Positions 45,269-56,646 of a DNA stretch of 64,000 nt are shown here, piece by piece (the first letter of the stretch is position 1; each line of letters opens with the position of its first letter). Below the pieces are notes generated by a model, which ran no database searches, was not told the DNA's origin, and worked only from the letters and a program-made list of their open reading frames with translations. A program made the translations under genes and the position numbers. The DNA is from an uncultured Caulobacterales bacterium (lineage in GTDB: Bacteria > Pseudomonadota > Alphaproteobacteria > Caulobacterales > Caulobacteraceae), in assembly GCA_903862425.1 (NCBI GenBank), contig CAIOYC010000032.1, positions 1-64,000 of the forward strand, in the 5' to 3' direction.

Positions 45269-45957
45269 CGCCCTACATCCTGGTGGTCGAGGACGAGGAC
45301 GCCCTCGCCACCCTGCTCAAGTACAATCTCGACAAGGAGGGCCACCGCGTGGTGGTCGCCTCCGACGGTGAAGAAGCCCTCATGCTGATCGACGAGCGCG
45401 CGCCCGATCTCGTGGTGCTCGACTGGATGCTGCCCAAGGTGTCGGGCATCGAGGTCTGCCGGCGCCTGCGCAGCAAGACCGAGACCAAGAACCTGCCGGT
45501 CATCATGCTCACCGCCCGCGGCGAGGAGAGCGACCGGGTGCGCGGCCTCGACACCGGCGCGGACGATTATATCGTCAAGCCTTTTTCCATGACCGAGCTG
45601 GCCGCCCGCGTGCGCGCCGTGCTGCGCCGCATCCGTCCAGGCCTCGCCGACGACCGCATCCGCCACGGCGACCTCGTCATCGACCGCGTCGCCCACCGGG
45701 TGAAGCGCGACGGCAAGGAGATCCACCTTGGTCCCACCGAGTTCCGCCTGCTCGACTACCTGATGCAGCATCCCGGCCGGGTCTTCTCGCGCGAGCAACT
45801 GCTCGATGCGGTGTGGGGCTCAGACGTCTATGTGGAAGCCCGCACCGTGGACGTGCACATCGGGCGCCTGCGCAAGGCTCTCAACGCCGGCACGGAGCAG
45901 GACCCGATCCGCACGGTCCGCTCGGCGGGTTACTCTCTGGAAACCGCCGAAGCCTGA
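45265..45957 (+). CDS. phoB: PhoB phosphate-regulon response regulator
   Basis: 230 aa. Receiver with phospho-Asp in LVVLDWMLPKVSG, T in MLTARGEE and K in YIVKPFSMTEL; winged helix with LGPTEFRLLDYLMQHPGRVF and RTVDVHIGRLRKAL. It binds Pho boxes such as the candidate before phoU. Start overlaps the phoU stop. Confidence 0.95.
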   Translation: MTPYILVVEDEDALATLLKYNLDKEGHRVVVASDGEEALMLIDERAPDLVVLDWMLPKVSGIEVCRRLRSKTETKNLPVIMLTARGEESDRVRGLDTGADDYIVKPFSMTELAARVRAVLRRIRPGLADDRIRHGDLVIDRVAHRVKRDGKEIHLGPTEFRLLDYLMQHPGRVFSREQLLDAVWGSDVYVEARTVDVHIGRLRKALNAGTEQDPIRTVRSAGYSLETAEA

Positions 45958-46109
45958 GGCGAGCCTCTCCGCGTGAATGCGGGCAAAGCGCAGCACTCAT
46001 CCATAGGGATAGGGAAGATGCGCGCCGCTTGACCTGACCTCCATCCCCTCACGCATGGCTAACGGGATGGCATGGCCGGTAGTGGCGGCAGGCCCACAAA
46101 CAGCAATCT

Positions 46110-48050
<1,941 letters not shown>

Positions 48051-48119
48051 GGAACGCTCCCTTGTTATTGCGCGGGAGGTAAGCGGACGGCTGGACGGGT
48101 GGCAAGCGTCCTGGCGAGA

Positions 48120-48551
48120 CTATCCGTCGTGCGGCAGCAGGAAGTGACCGTGCAGAGCGGCGATGGGCGCGCTGCGGGACTGTTGCCAGGCTTCCACATG
48201 CACATTGGCGATGCGCCGGCCCATGCGCTTGAGGGTGGCCCGGGCATAGGTGTCCACCGGACGACCCGAGCGCAGATACTCCACCGTCACGTCGATGGGC
48301 TTGGCCAGCTTGCCGCCGTCTCCGGCCGCGTGGCGCGCCACGGCGATCTGGGCCAGGGCCGTCATCTCCATCATGGCCCCGAGCACGCCGCCGTGGATGG
48401 CGGGTAGCACCGGATTGCCGATCAGGCTCTGCTGGAACGGCAGAACGGCGGTCATCTCGTCCCCGGCCAGCTCCAGCCGTAGGCCGAGGAACCGGGCGTA
48501 GGGCACGCCGGCGATAGCGGCCAGGACGTCGGCGGCGGTGGATTCGCTCAC
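48120..48551 (-). CDS. Hotdog-fold thioesterase (PaaI-like)
   Basis: 143-aa acyl-CoA thioesterase. The HGG motif appears in AIHGGVLGAMMEMTALAQ, followed by the strand KPIDVTVEYLRSGRPVDTYA. Such enzymes hydrolyse small or aromatic acyl-CoAs; substrate is unknown. Only 1 bp separates it from a paralogous thioesterase upstream, suggesting a heteromeric or paired function. Confidence 0.85.
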   Translation of the reverse strand: MSESTAADVLAAIAGVPYARFLGLRLELAGDEMTAVLPFQQSLIGNPVLPAIHGGVLGAMMEMTALAQIAVARHAAGDGGKLAKPIDVTVEYLRSGRPVDTYARATLKRMGRRIANVHVEAWQQSRSAPIAALHGHFLLPHDG

Positions 48552-48552
48552 C

Positions 48553-49014
48553 TCAGGTCCCCCGCGGCCGGGCTGAAGACGAGTTCAGCATGAAGGCGGC
48601 CTGGGCCGTCGCTACCGGGTCATCCGTCGTGCGCTCATAGGCGGTCGCGCGCACGAAGGCGACGGAGCGGCCGAGCTTGTAGCAGTGGGCATGGGCATAG
48701 AGCGGCTGGTGCGGCTCGGCCGGCCGCATATAGTCGATGCGTAGGTCCAGGGTGGCGATGGTCGTCGGCTGACCGAGCGCCGCCATCACCGCCTGGCCGC
48801 AGGCATGGTCGAGCAGGGTGGTGACGACGCCCCCGGCGATCACGCCGCTCTCCACATCGCCCACCATCTCCGGCTTGTAGGGGATGCGCAGGGTGGCGGT
48901 ATCGATCCCCACCTCCACGGTCTCGACCCCGAGCTCGCGGGTCTGGGGCGAGCCCAGGTTCATCGCCTTGCCGAAGCCGGGCAGGCGGGTGACGGCGATC
49001 TCTTCGTCGGCCAT
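48553..49014 (-). CDS. Hotdog-fold thioesterase (second copy)
   Basis: 153 aa. Active-site region IAGGVVTTLLDHACGQAVMA, then ATLDLRIDYMRPAEPHQPLY and VAFVRATAYE, typical of the PaaI/YbgC superfamily. It differs from its neighbour in the active-site helix (DHACG in place of HGG plus EM), so the pair may be complementary. Nine bp follow the dehydrogenase gene. Confidence 0.85.
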   Translation of the reverse strand: MADEEIAVTRLPGFGKAMNLGSPQTRELGVETVEVGIDTATLRIPYKPEMVGDVESGVIAGGVVTTLLDHACGQAVMAALGQPTTIATLDLRIDYMRPAEPHQPLYAHAHCYKLGRSVAFVRATAYERTTDDPVATAQAAFMLNSSSARPRGT

Positions 49015-49023
49015 GGGTCAGCC

Positions 49024-50010
49024 TCAGAGCATCGAGGGGATCACGCGGTCGGGCGGACGGTGGCCATCCATGAAGGTCTTGATGTTGACGATCACCTTTT
49101 CGCCCATGTCGATCCGCGCCTCCACCGTGGCCGAACCCATGTGCGGCAGCAGCACCACATTGGGCAGCTTCATCAGCTTCGGATTGATGGCCGGCTCGTT
49201 CTCGTAGACGTCGAGACCCGCCCCGGCGATCTCGCCCCGCGCCAGCATGTTGGCGAGCGAGGTCTCGTCGATCACCTCGCCGCGGGCGGTGTTCACCACG
49301 ATGGCATGCGGCTGCAGCAGCTTCAGCCGGCGCGCGGAGAGCAGATGGAAGGTGGCGGGCGTGTGCGGGCAGTTGACCGAGATCACGTCCGTGCGCGCCA
49401 GCATCTGGTCCAGGCTGTCCCAGTAGGTGGCCTCCAGCTCTTCGACCACGGCGGCGGGGGCGGGCTTGCGGTTGTGATAGTGGACCGACAGACCGAAGGC
49501 CCGCGCGCGGCGCGCCACGGCCTGGCCGATCCGGCCCATGCCGATGATGCCGAGGCGCTTGCCCCAGATCCGGCGGCCCATCATCCAGGTGGGCGACCAG
49601 CCATGGAACTGGCCCGCCTGCACCACATTGGCGCCTTCCACCACCCGGCGCGCGGTGGCCAGGATCAGCGCCATGGTCATGTCGGCGGTGTCCTCGGTCA
49701 GGACGCCGGGCGTATTGGTGACGCTGATCCCGCGCGCATTGGCCGACGCGACGTCGATATTATCCACGCCCGCGCCGAAATTGGCGATCAGGCGCAGGTC
49801 CGGTCCCGCGCGAGACAGCACCCTCGCGTCGATCCGGTCGGTGACGGTGGGCACCAGCACATCGGCGCGGGAGGCGGCGTCGGCCAGCTCGTCCGACGTC
49901 ATGGGCTTGTCTTCGAGGTTCAGCTCCGCATCGAACAACTCGCGCATGCGGGTCTCCACCGCGTCGGGGAGCTTGCGGGTAACCACAACTTTGGGCTTGC
50001 GAACGGGCAT
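49024..50010 (-). CDS. D-2-hydroxyacid dehydrogenase (glyoxylate/hydroxypyruvate reductase-like)
   Basis: 328 aa from ATG 50010. NAD(P) motif LGIIGMGRIGQAVARRARAFG. Catalytic residues R in VNTARGEVIDE, E in LDVYENEP and H in LLPHMGSATVE are in the expected order. It likely reduces glyoxylate or hydroxypyruvate. It is the first gene of the operon with two thioesterases and acs and is divergent from an SH3-domain protein with only about 20 bp between starts. Confidence 0.9.
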   Translation of the reverse strand: MPVRKPKVVVTRKLPDAVETRMRELFDAELNLEDKPMTSDELADAASRADVLVPTVTDRIDARVLSRAGPDLRLIANFGAGVDNIDVASANARGISVTNTPGVLTEDTADMTMALILATARRVVEGANVVQAGQFHGWSPTWMMGRRIWGKRLGIIGMGRIGQAVARRARAFGLSVHYHNRKPAPAAVVEELEATYWDSLDQMLARTDVISVNCPHTPATFHLLSARRLKLLQPHAIVVNTARGEVIDETSLANMLARGEIAGAGLDVYENEPAINPKLMKLPNVVLLPHMGSATVEARIDMGEKVIVNIKTFMDGHRPPDRVIPSML

Positions 50011-50032
50011 GGGCGGGCCTGAAAAGGGGCGC

Positions 50033-50581
50033 GTGACTACGCCGTCTGTCCGGGTCTTTAGCAAAGCGTCGCCAAGGGGCCAATGCCTCGTGGCCCTAAG
50101 CCTGCTTGTCTTCTCGCCGGCGACGGCGATTGCGGCGCCCCCTCGCCAGCAGACGCCCTCCGGCGAGCCGATCCCCCGCTACGCCACACTGAAGGCGGCG
50201 CCTGTGAATGCGCGCGGCGGACCGGGTGAGGACTACCGCGCCCTCTGGCGCTACACGGTCAAGAACGTCCCGGTGCAGATCGTGGAGGAGACGCAGGACT
50301 GGCGGCGGGTCTGCGATCCTGAGGGGGGCCTGGCGTGGGTGCGCGCTTCGGCGCTGGATGGACGGCGCACGGTTATGCGGATCGGCGCCAGCGATCTGAA
50401 GCTGCGCGCCCGCCCGGCCGAGGATGCGCGGGTCGTGGCGGTGCTGGCGGCGCGGGCGGTGGCCGATCTCGTCCAGTGCAAGATCGGCTGGTGCAAGATC
50501 ACCGTCGATCACGCCACCGGCTGGGTGCGCCCCGCCGAGGTTTGGGGCACGGCGGAGGCCGCCCAGTGCCGGGGACGCTGA
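50033..50581 (+). CDS. Secreted SH3-like domain protein
   Basis: About 182 aa from GTG 50033, which has an AAGGGG ribosome site; ATG 50009 is an alternative. A hydrophobic leader (LVALSLLVFSPATAIAAPP) predicts export. Two SH3-type modules follow: NARGGPGEDYRALWRY, and SDLKLRARPAEDARVVAVL ending GWCKITVDHATGWVRPAEVWG. These bacterial SH3 domains usually bind peptidoglycan. The gene overlaps the next acetyltransferase. Confidence 0.78.
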   Translation: MTTPSVRVFSKASPRGQCLVALSLLVFSPATAIAAPPRQQTPSGEPIPRYATLKAAPVNARGGPGEDYRALWRYTVKNVPVQIVEETQDWRRVCDPEGGLAWVRASALDGRRTVMRIGASDLKLRARPAEDARVVAVLAARAVADLVQCKIGWCKITVDHATGWVRPAEVWGTAEAAQCRGR

Positions 50582-51087
50582 AGGCCCGCGCCCCGCGTGT
50601 GGAGGTCGCCGTCGCCGCCACGGACGAGCGCGAGACCCTGGCCAATCTGATGCAGCTCTACGTGCACGACTTCTCCGAAATCTCGCCCGACATGCTGATG
50701 GGCGAGCTGAACGAGGACGGCCGCTTTCCCGACTACCCGCTGGCTCCATACTGGAGCGACCCGACGCGCGTGCCGTTGCTTCTGCGGCTGGAAGGCCGGC
50801 TGGCGGGCTTCGCCCTGCTGAACCGGGTCGGCCATACGGAGGCGCCGTTGGACTGGAATATGGCTGAGTTCTTCGTTGTGCGACGCTATCGGCGCGGCGG
50901 GGTGGGCATAGCCGCGGCGCGGGCCATCTTCGCCCTCTATCCCGGTCGGTGGGAGGTCGCTGTGGCCCGGCGCAACACCGTCGCCGCCTCATTCTGGCGT
51001 CGGACGACGGCGGATTACGCCGATCTCGCCGAGCAGGACCTCGACACCCGCCATTGGAACGGTCCTCTGTTGCGCTTCGCGAGCTGA
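50566..51087 (+). CDS. GNAT-family N-acetyltransferase
   Basis: 173 aa from GTG 50566, with GGAGG at 50554-50558. The acetyl-CoA loop is FFVVRRYRRGGVGIAAARAIF, and the beta-strand VAVARRNTVAASFWRR follows. It resembles single-domain GNATs acting on small amines; substrate unknown. It overlaps the end of the SH3 gene by 16 bp. Confidence 0.82.
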   Translation: MPGTLKARAPRVEVAVAATDERETLANLMQLYVHDFSEISPDMLMGELNEDGRFPDYPLAPYWSDPTRVPLLLRLEGRLAGFALLNRVGHTEAPLDWNMAEFFVVRRYRRGGVGIAAARAIFALYPGRWEVAVARRNTVAASFWRRTTADYADLAEQDLDTRHWNGPLLRFAS

Positions 51088-51263
51088 GCGGCGAACTTCT
51101 CCGCGTCGTTGTCCTGCGGGTTATGATGATCGATGCGTCGCGACAGCCGCGCGGTCTTTGACATTGGACATCATCTTGCGGAGTCCGGCGGCGATAGGAG
51201 TCCGGCACGCGAGTCCGGGCCCTAAGAGCCTGACCTGTAAGCGGATTCATCGCCCGGCCGGAC

Positions 51264-51303
51264 TGTCCGGACTCTTTTTGAAACGTCAGCGGGAGTCCGG
51301 ACA
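51264..51303. repeat. Perfect 11-bp inverted repeat built on GAGTCCGG
   Basis: TGTCCGGACTC (51264-51274) and GAGTCCGGACA (51293-51303) are exact reverse complements with an 18-nt loop containing TTTTT. It could fold in RNA, or serve as a protein-binding dyad, given three more copies of the core upstream. Confidence 0.7.
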
Positions 51304-51338
51304 AACGAAATCGGGACGCCTCCCCCAAGGCGCCCCGA
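51301..51338 (-). terminator. Intrinsic terminator of the Gly/Pro-rich protein gene
   Basis: On the minus strand, TCGGGGCGCC pairs with GGCGTCCCGA (9 of 10 plus one G-T) around an 8-nt loop, followed by TTTCGTTTGT. It lies about 80 bp past the stop of the glycine-rich gene. Confidence 0.75.
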
Positions 51339-51420
51339 CCCCACATCCCCCGATGTGACTCGCTTGCGGTACGGCGGGGGGGGGGCGGGCCGGAGCCTGC
51401 CTTTCCCCGACGCTATCCCG

Positions 51421-52392
<972 letters not shown>

Positions 52393-52561
52393 TTGCTCGC
52401 TCCCAAAACGAAACAGTTGGCTCCCAGGTCGGCAAGAGCGGCGCCGCGGCGCCCGTCTCAGGGGAATGTTGAGGGGCCGTGCTTCCCCAACGGCGGTCTT
52501 GCCAACGGGCGCCGGGGGTGGAAAACCGTCCCCAGATCGCGGGAGGCGGCCAGAAAGCGGC

Positions 52562-53719
52562 ATGAGCATCAAGGGGAAGGCCTATATCGTCGGCGCCTAC
52601 GAGCACCCGGCCCGCCACGCACCCGACAAGTCCACGCCCCAGTTGCATGCCGAGAGCGCCCTCGGCGCTCTGCAGGATGCGGGCCTCTCCAGGGATGACG
52701 TCGACGGCTACTTTTGCGCGGGTGACGCGCCGGGGTTCGGAGCCCTGTCCATGGCCGACTATATGGGCCTGAAGCTGCGCCACATCGACTCCACCGAGAC
52801 CGGCGGCTCATCCTATATCGTCCATGTGGCTCATGCGGCGGAGGCGATCGCCGCGGGACGCTGCTCCGTCGCGCTCATCACCCTCGCGGGCCGTCCGCGT
52901 TCCGAGCCCTTTCGGCGCGGCGGCGGCGTGGCCCCGCCCGAGGCCGATTTCGAGACGCCCTATGGCGGCCAGACCTCCAACCTCTACGGCATGTGCGCCG
53001 CCCGCCACATGTACGAGTTCGGCACGACGTCCGAGCAGATGGCCTGGATCAAGGTCGCCGCCTCCCACCACGCCCAGTACAATCCCCACGCCATGCTGCA
53101 GAACGTGGTCACTGTGGAGGAGGTGCTGGCCTCGCCCATCATCTCCACCCCGCTGCACCGGCTCGACTGCTGCGTGGTGTCCGATGGCGGCGGGGCGCTG
53201 ATCGTCGCCGCGCCAGAGATCGCCAGAAGCCTCAAGCGCCCCTTGGTGGGGGTCATGGGCGCTGGCGAGGCGGTCAAGGGGCCGCGCGGGGGCGAGCTCG
53301 ACCTCACCTTTTCCGCCGCCGCCTGGTCCGGCCCGCCGGCCTTCGAGATGGCCGGGGTAACGCCTGCCGACATCAAGTACGCTTCGATCTACGACAGCTT
53401 CACCATAACCGTGTTGATGCAGCTGGAGGATCTGGGCTTCTGCAAGAAGGGCGAGGGCGGCAGGTTCGTGGCTGATGGAAACCTGATCTCGGGCGTCGGC
53501 AAGCTGCCCTTCAACACCGACGGCGGCGGCCTGTGCAACAACCACCCGGCCAACCGGGGCGGCATCACCAAGGTGATCGAGGCGGTGCGCCAGCTGCGCG
53601 GCGAGGCCCATCCCCAGGTGCAGGTCCCGAACTGCGATATTGCCCTGGCCACGGGGATCGGCGGCGCGCTGGGCGCCCGCCACGGCGCCGGAACCGTGAT
53701 CCTGGAACGGGAGGGCTGA
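52562..53719 (+). CDS. Thiolase-like protein without the usual nucleophilic cysteine
   Basis: 385 aa from ATG 52562. The thiolase fold is evident (YIVGAYEHPARHAPDK; VHVAHAAEAIAAGRC; the C-terminal NTDGGGLCNNHPANRGG and TGIGGALGARHGAGTVIL). Where thiolases have Cys in the N-terminal active-site loop it reads DSTETGGSSY (76-85). Such SCP2-type thiolase-like proteins often work with a DUF35 partner, as in Ltp2-type aldolases or CoA-condensing complexes. The DUF35 gene follows 2 bp later. Substrate is unknown. Confidence 0.85.
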   Translation: MSIKGKAYIVGAYEHPARHAPDKSTPQLHAESALGALQDAGLSRDDVDGYFCAGDAPGFGALSMADYMGLKLRHIDSTETGGSSYIVHVAHAAEAIAAGRCSVALITLAGRPRSEPFRRGGGVAPPEADFETPYGGQTSNLYGMCAARHMYEFGTTSEQMAWIKVAASHHAQYNPHAMLQNVVTVEEVLASPIISTPLHRLDCCVVSDGGGALIVAAPEIARSLKRPLVGVMGAGEAVKGPRGGELDLTFSAAAWSGPPAFEMAGVTPADIKYASIYDSFTITVLMQLEDLGFCKKGEGGRFVADGNLISGVGKLPFNTDGGGLCNNHPANRGGITKVIEAVRQLRGEAHPQVQVPNCDIALATGIGGALGARHGAGTVILEREG

Positions 53720-53721
53720 GC

Positions 53722-54141
53722 ATGGCCGAGCCAAGCACCACACGAAAGGTCCCCGCCCCTCAAGGCAATCCCGAGACCGGGTCGTTCTGGGACGCCGCCC
53801 GTCAAGGCAGGTTCATGGTCGGCCGCTGTGTGTCGACCGATAAGGGCGGCTGCGGCAAGGCCCACTACTATCCGCGTTCCATCTGCCCCTTCTGCTTCGC
53901 GCCGGGCGCGACCCTGGAACAGGCCAGCGGCAAGGCCGTCATCTATACCGTCAGCGTGACTTATCGCGGCGCCCCCGAGCCCTACGCCATCGGCTATGTG
54001 GAGTTGGAGGAGGGGCCGCGGATCATGACCAACTTCACCGGCGCGGCGCTGGAAAGCTTCAGGATCGGCGATCCGGTCAAGGTGGTGTTCATCCCCACCG
54101 AGCCCGACGCCCCGCCCGTCCCCATGTTCGCTCCGGCCTGA
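53722..54141 (+). CDS. DUF35/OB-fold zinc-ribbon protein
   Basis: 139 aa. A zinc ribbon with C36, C44, C55 and C58 (GRCVSTDKGGCGK, SICPFCFAPG) precedes an OB-fold (VIYTVSVTYRGAPEPYAIGY). These proteins bind acyl-CoA and act as obligate partners of thiolase-like enzymes. Its pairing with the upstream gene is the strongest clue to function. Confidence 0.88.
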   Translation: MAEPSTTRKVPAPQGNPETGSFWDAARQGRFMVGRCVSTDKGGCGKAHYYPRSICPFCFAPGATLEQASGKAVIYTVSVTYRGAPEPYAIGYVELEEGPRIMTNFTGAALESFRIGDPVKVVFIPTEPDAPPVPMFAPA

Positions 54142-54143
54142 GG

Positions 54144-55073
54144 TTGAACCCCATCCCCATCGCCTGCGTCTACGGCTCTCCCCTCACTGACCTGGCTGAT
54201 GTCCCCGCCGGATCGGCGCAGGTCTCGCCGCTCGTTCCCGGTTCAACCGCCCTGGAACACCTGCCTGACGCCAGCCTCGACCGCTTCGTCATCGCCGCCC
54301 CACCGGGCACGGTGGAGCGTCGCTACGCCCTGGCCCAGGCCCTGCGCGCCTTGAAACCCGGCGCGCCTTTGATCGCCATGGCCCCTAAGGACAAGGGCGG
54401 GGCGCGGCTGAAGAAAGAGTTGCAGACCTTCGGCTGCGAGGTGTTCGAGGAGGGGCGCCGCCATCAGCGCCTGTGCGAGACCACCCGCCCCGAAACCCTA
54501 AGCGGCCTCGAGGCGGCCATGGCCGCGGGCGGTCTGCACAAGGTTGAGGCGCTCGACCTGTGGAGCCAACCCGGCTTGTTCAGCTGGGACCGGCCCGATC
54601 CCGGGACCCTGCTGCTGATCGAGACGTTGAAGTCGGCGGGCCATCTGTTGTCCGGCAAAGGCGTCGATCTCGGCTGTGGCCCCGGCCTGCTCGCCCGGTA
54701 TGTGCTGTCCCACAAGGGCGTGACCCGGCTCGACCTGGTCGATCTCGACCGTCGGGCGGTGGAGGCCGCGCGCCGCAATTTCGAAGGCGAGCCTCGCGCC
54801 GCGATCCACTGGGCCGACGCCCGCGAGGCGCTGCCGCTGGAGGGGCTCGACTTCGTGGTGATGAATCCGCCCTTCCACGACTCCGGCGCCGAGGACCAGG
54901 CGCTGGGTCAGGCCTTCATCCGCCGCGCCTATCAGCTGTTGCGCAAGGGCGGGACCACCTGGCTCGTGGCCAACCGCCACCTGGCCTATGAGGGCGTGCT
55001 GACGCCCCTGTTCGCCAGCGTGGCGCTGAAGGCCGAGGCCGGGGGCTTCAAGGTCTATGAGGCGCGCCGATGA
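54144..55073 (+). CDS. RsmC/RlmG-like rRNA guanine-N2 methyltransferase
   Basis: 309 aa, TTG start. SAM-binding motif VDLGCGPGLLARYVL and the catalytic NPPF motif in VVMNPPFHDSG (N-PPF), typical of N2-guanine methyltransferases. The N-terminal half is a degenerate copy of the same fold, as in RsmC. It overlaps the pseudouridine synthase start by 4 bp, which supports an rRNA-modification role. Confidence 0.85.
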   Translation: MNPIPIACVYGSPLTDLADVPAGSAQVSPLVPGSTALEHLPDASLDRFVIAAPPGTVERRYALAQALRALKPGAPLIAMAPKDKGGARLKKELQTFGCEVFEEGRRHQRLCETTRPETLSGLEAAMAAGGLHKVEALDLWSQPGLFSWDRPDPGTLLLIETLKSAGHLLSGKGVDLGCGPGLLARYVLSHKGVTRLDLVDLDRRAVEAARRNFEGEPRAAIHWADAREALPLEGLDFVVMNPPFHDSGAEDQALGQAFIRRAYQLLRKGGTTWLVANRHLAYEGVLTPLFASVALKAEAGGFKVYEARR

Positions 55074-55807
55074 GCGGGAGCCTGCGCCTCGACCGCCTGC
55101 TGGCCAATATGGGGTACGGCTCGCGCAAGGAGGTGCAGGGTCTGGTGCGCGCCGGGGCGGTGACGCTGGACGGTGCGGCGCTGTCGGTCACTGACGCCAA
55201 GATCGCGATCCAGCCCGACCTTGCTCAGCGCATGCGCGTACAGGGCCGTCCCCTCGATCCGCCGCCTGGCATGGCGCTGATGCTGCACAAGCCGCTCGGC
55301 GTCACCTGCTCGCACAAGGAGGCGGGGCCGCTGGTCTATGACCTGCTGCCCTCCCGCTGGCGCATCCGCGAGCCCGGTATCTCCACCGTCGGGCGGCTCG
55401 ACAAGGAGACCTCGGGCCTGCTTCTCCTCACCGACGACGGGGCGCTGCTGCACCGGATCATCTCGCCCCGCCACCACGTGCCGAAACGGTATCGCGCCAC
55501 CCTGGCCAGGCCGCTGACCGGCGAAGAAGGCGCGACATTCGCCTCCGGGACGCTCATGCTGGAGGGTGATGCCAAACCGCTTGCCTCCGCCGTGCTGGAG
55601 CCGATCTCGCCTACCGAAGCCTTCCTCACCGTCACCGAGGGCCGCTATCACATGGTCCGCCGCATGTTCGCCGCCCTCGGCAACCATGTGGAGGCTCTGC
55701 ACCGCGACCGCATCGGCGCCCTCGATCTGCCCGAGGACTTGGCTCCGGGAGAGCACCGCCTGATGACCCCCGCTGACGTCGCCGCGGTGTTCGGAGCCGA
55801 TCAATGA
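55070..55807 (+). CDS. rsuA: RsuA-family 16S rRNA pseudouridine synthase
   Basis: 245 aa. N-terminal S4 domain (LRLDRLLANMGYGSRKEVQG), then the catalytic block VGRLDKETSGLLLLTDDG with the essential Asp, and EGRYHMVRRMFAALGNHV. RsuA modifies U516 of 16S rRNA; close paralogues RluB/E/F cannot be fully excluded. Both ends overlap neighbours by 4 bp. Confidence 0.88.
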   Translation: MSGSLRLDRLLANMGYGSRKEVQGLVRAGAVTLDGAALSVTDAKIAIQPDLAQRMRVQGRPLDPPPGMALMLHKPLGVTCSHKEAGPLVYDLLPSRWRIREPGISTVGRLDKETSGLLLLTDDGALLHRIISPRHHVPKRYRATLARPLTGEEGATFASGTLMLEGDAKPLASAVLEPISPTEAFLTVTEGRYHMVRRMFAALGNHVEALHRDRIGALDLPEDLAPGEHRLMTPADVAAVFGADQ

Positions 55808-56643
55808 TCAGGACCGCGTTTCTTGCCCTGGCTCTACTCGCCACACCGCTGGCGCTTCAAGCCGCGCCGGCGGTGGAGGATGGCAAACCCATCGTCATCG
55901 GTCGCGCCTACAAGCTGAAGTCGGCCATCCTCGGCGATGTGCGCACCATCAATGTCTACCTCCCGCCCGACTACTCCGACCCGGCCAAGCGCTTTCCGGT
56001 GCTGGTCCTGCTCGACGGCGGCGAGAAGGAGGATTTCCATCACATCACCGGCCTGGCCCAGGTGACGTCCGCGTATGGCGCGACCGAGGCGGCCATTGTG
56101 GTGGGGGTCGAGGGGGTGGATCGCCGCCACGACCTGACCTCGCCCTCGTCCGATCCTGGCGACGTCAAGGTGGCGCCCACCTCCGGCGGTGCGGCGGCCT
56201 ATCGGCGCTTCCTGGTGGAGGAACTGAAGCCATGGATCGCCGCGCACTATCGAACCACGGGCCGCACCGGGCTGATCGGCGAGTCGCTGGCGGGTCTGTT
56301 CACCACCGAGACCTTCCTGCGCCAACCTTCGGCCTTCGACGACTACATCGCCATCAGTCCGAGCCTGTGGTGGGATCGCCAGGCGCTCAGCAAGGAAGCC
56401 GCCGCCGACCTGGCCCAATATGCGCCTGGGGGCGGGTTCGCCGGCAAGCATCTGTGGCTATCCATCGGCGACGAAGGCACGACCATGCAGGCCGGCATGG
56501 ATCGGCTCATCGCCGCGCTGAAAGCCGCCAACCCGCCGGGCCTCACCTGGACCTACGACCCGCGCCCCACCGAGCACCACGACACCATCTACGACCCCGC
56601 CGCCCTCGCCGCCCTGCGCAGCGTCTACGCGGTGAAGAAGTAG
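55804..56643 (+). CDS. Secreted esterase (Fes/IroE-like alpha/beta hydrolase)
   Basis: 279 aa with a signal peptide (FLALALLATPLALQAAP). Nucleophile elbow GESLAG; YLPPDYSDPAKRFPVLVLLDGGE and the late His in PTEHHDTIYDP fit the family. Relatives cleave siderophore or carbohydrate esters. Natural substrate is unknown; no siderophore genes adjoin it. Confidence 0.85.
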   Translation: MIRTAFLALALLATPLALQAAPAVEDGKPIVIGRAYKLKSAILGDVRTINVYLPPDYSDPAKRFPVLVLLDGGEKEDFHHITGLAQVTSAYGATEAAIVVGVEGVDRRHDLTSPSSDPGDVKVAPTSGGAAAYRRFLVEELKPWIAAHYRTTGRTGLIGESLAGLFTTETFLRQPSAFDDYIAISPSLWWDRQALSKEAAADLAQYAPGGGFAGKHLWLSIGDEGTTMQAGMDRLIAALKAANPPGLTWTYDPRPTEHHDTIYDPAALAALRSVYAVKK

Positions 56644-56646
56644 GGG

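Larger units (their letters stand above)
51088..51420. other. Intergenic region with repeated GAGTCCGG and hairpins
   Basis: No gene is seen. Four direct GAGTCCGG copies (51181, 51198, 51211, 51293) plus one inverted CCGGACTC (51267) occupy about 120 bp. A perfect 11-bp palindromic pair and a terminator hairpin follow. Confidence 0.7.

Noticed and set aside
51181-51303. GAGTCCGG repeats considered as a CRISPR array
   Set aside because: The repeat unit is only 8 bp, spacing is irregular, one copy is inverted, and no cas genes are present.
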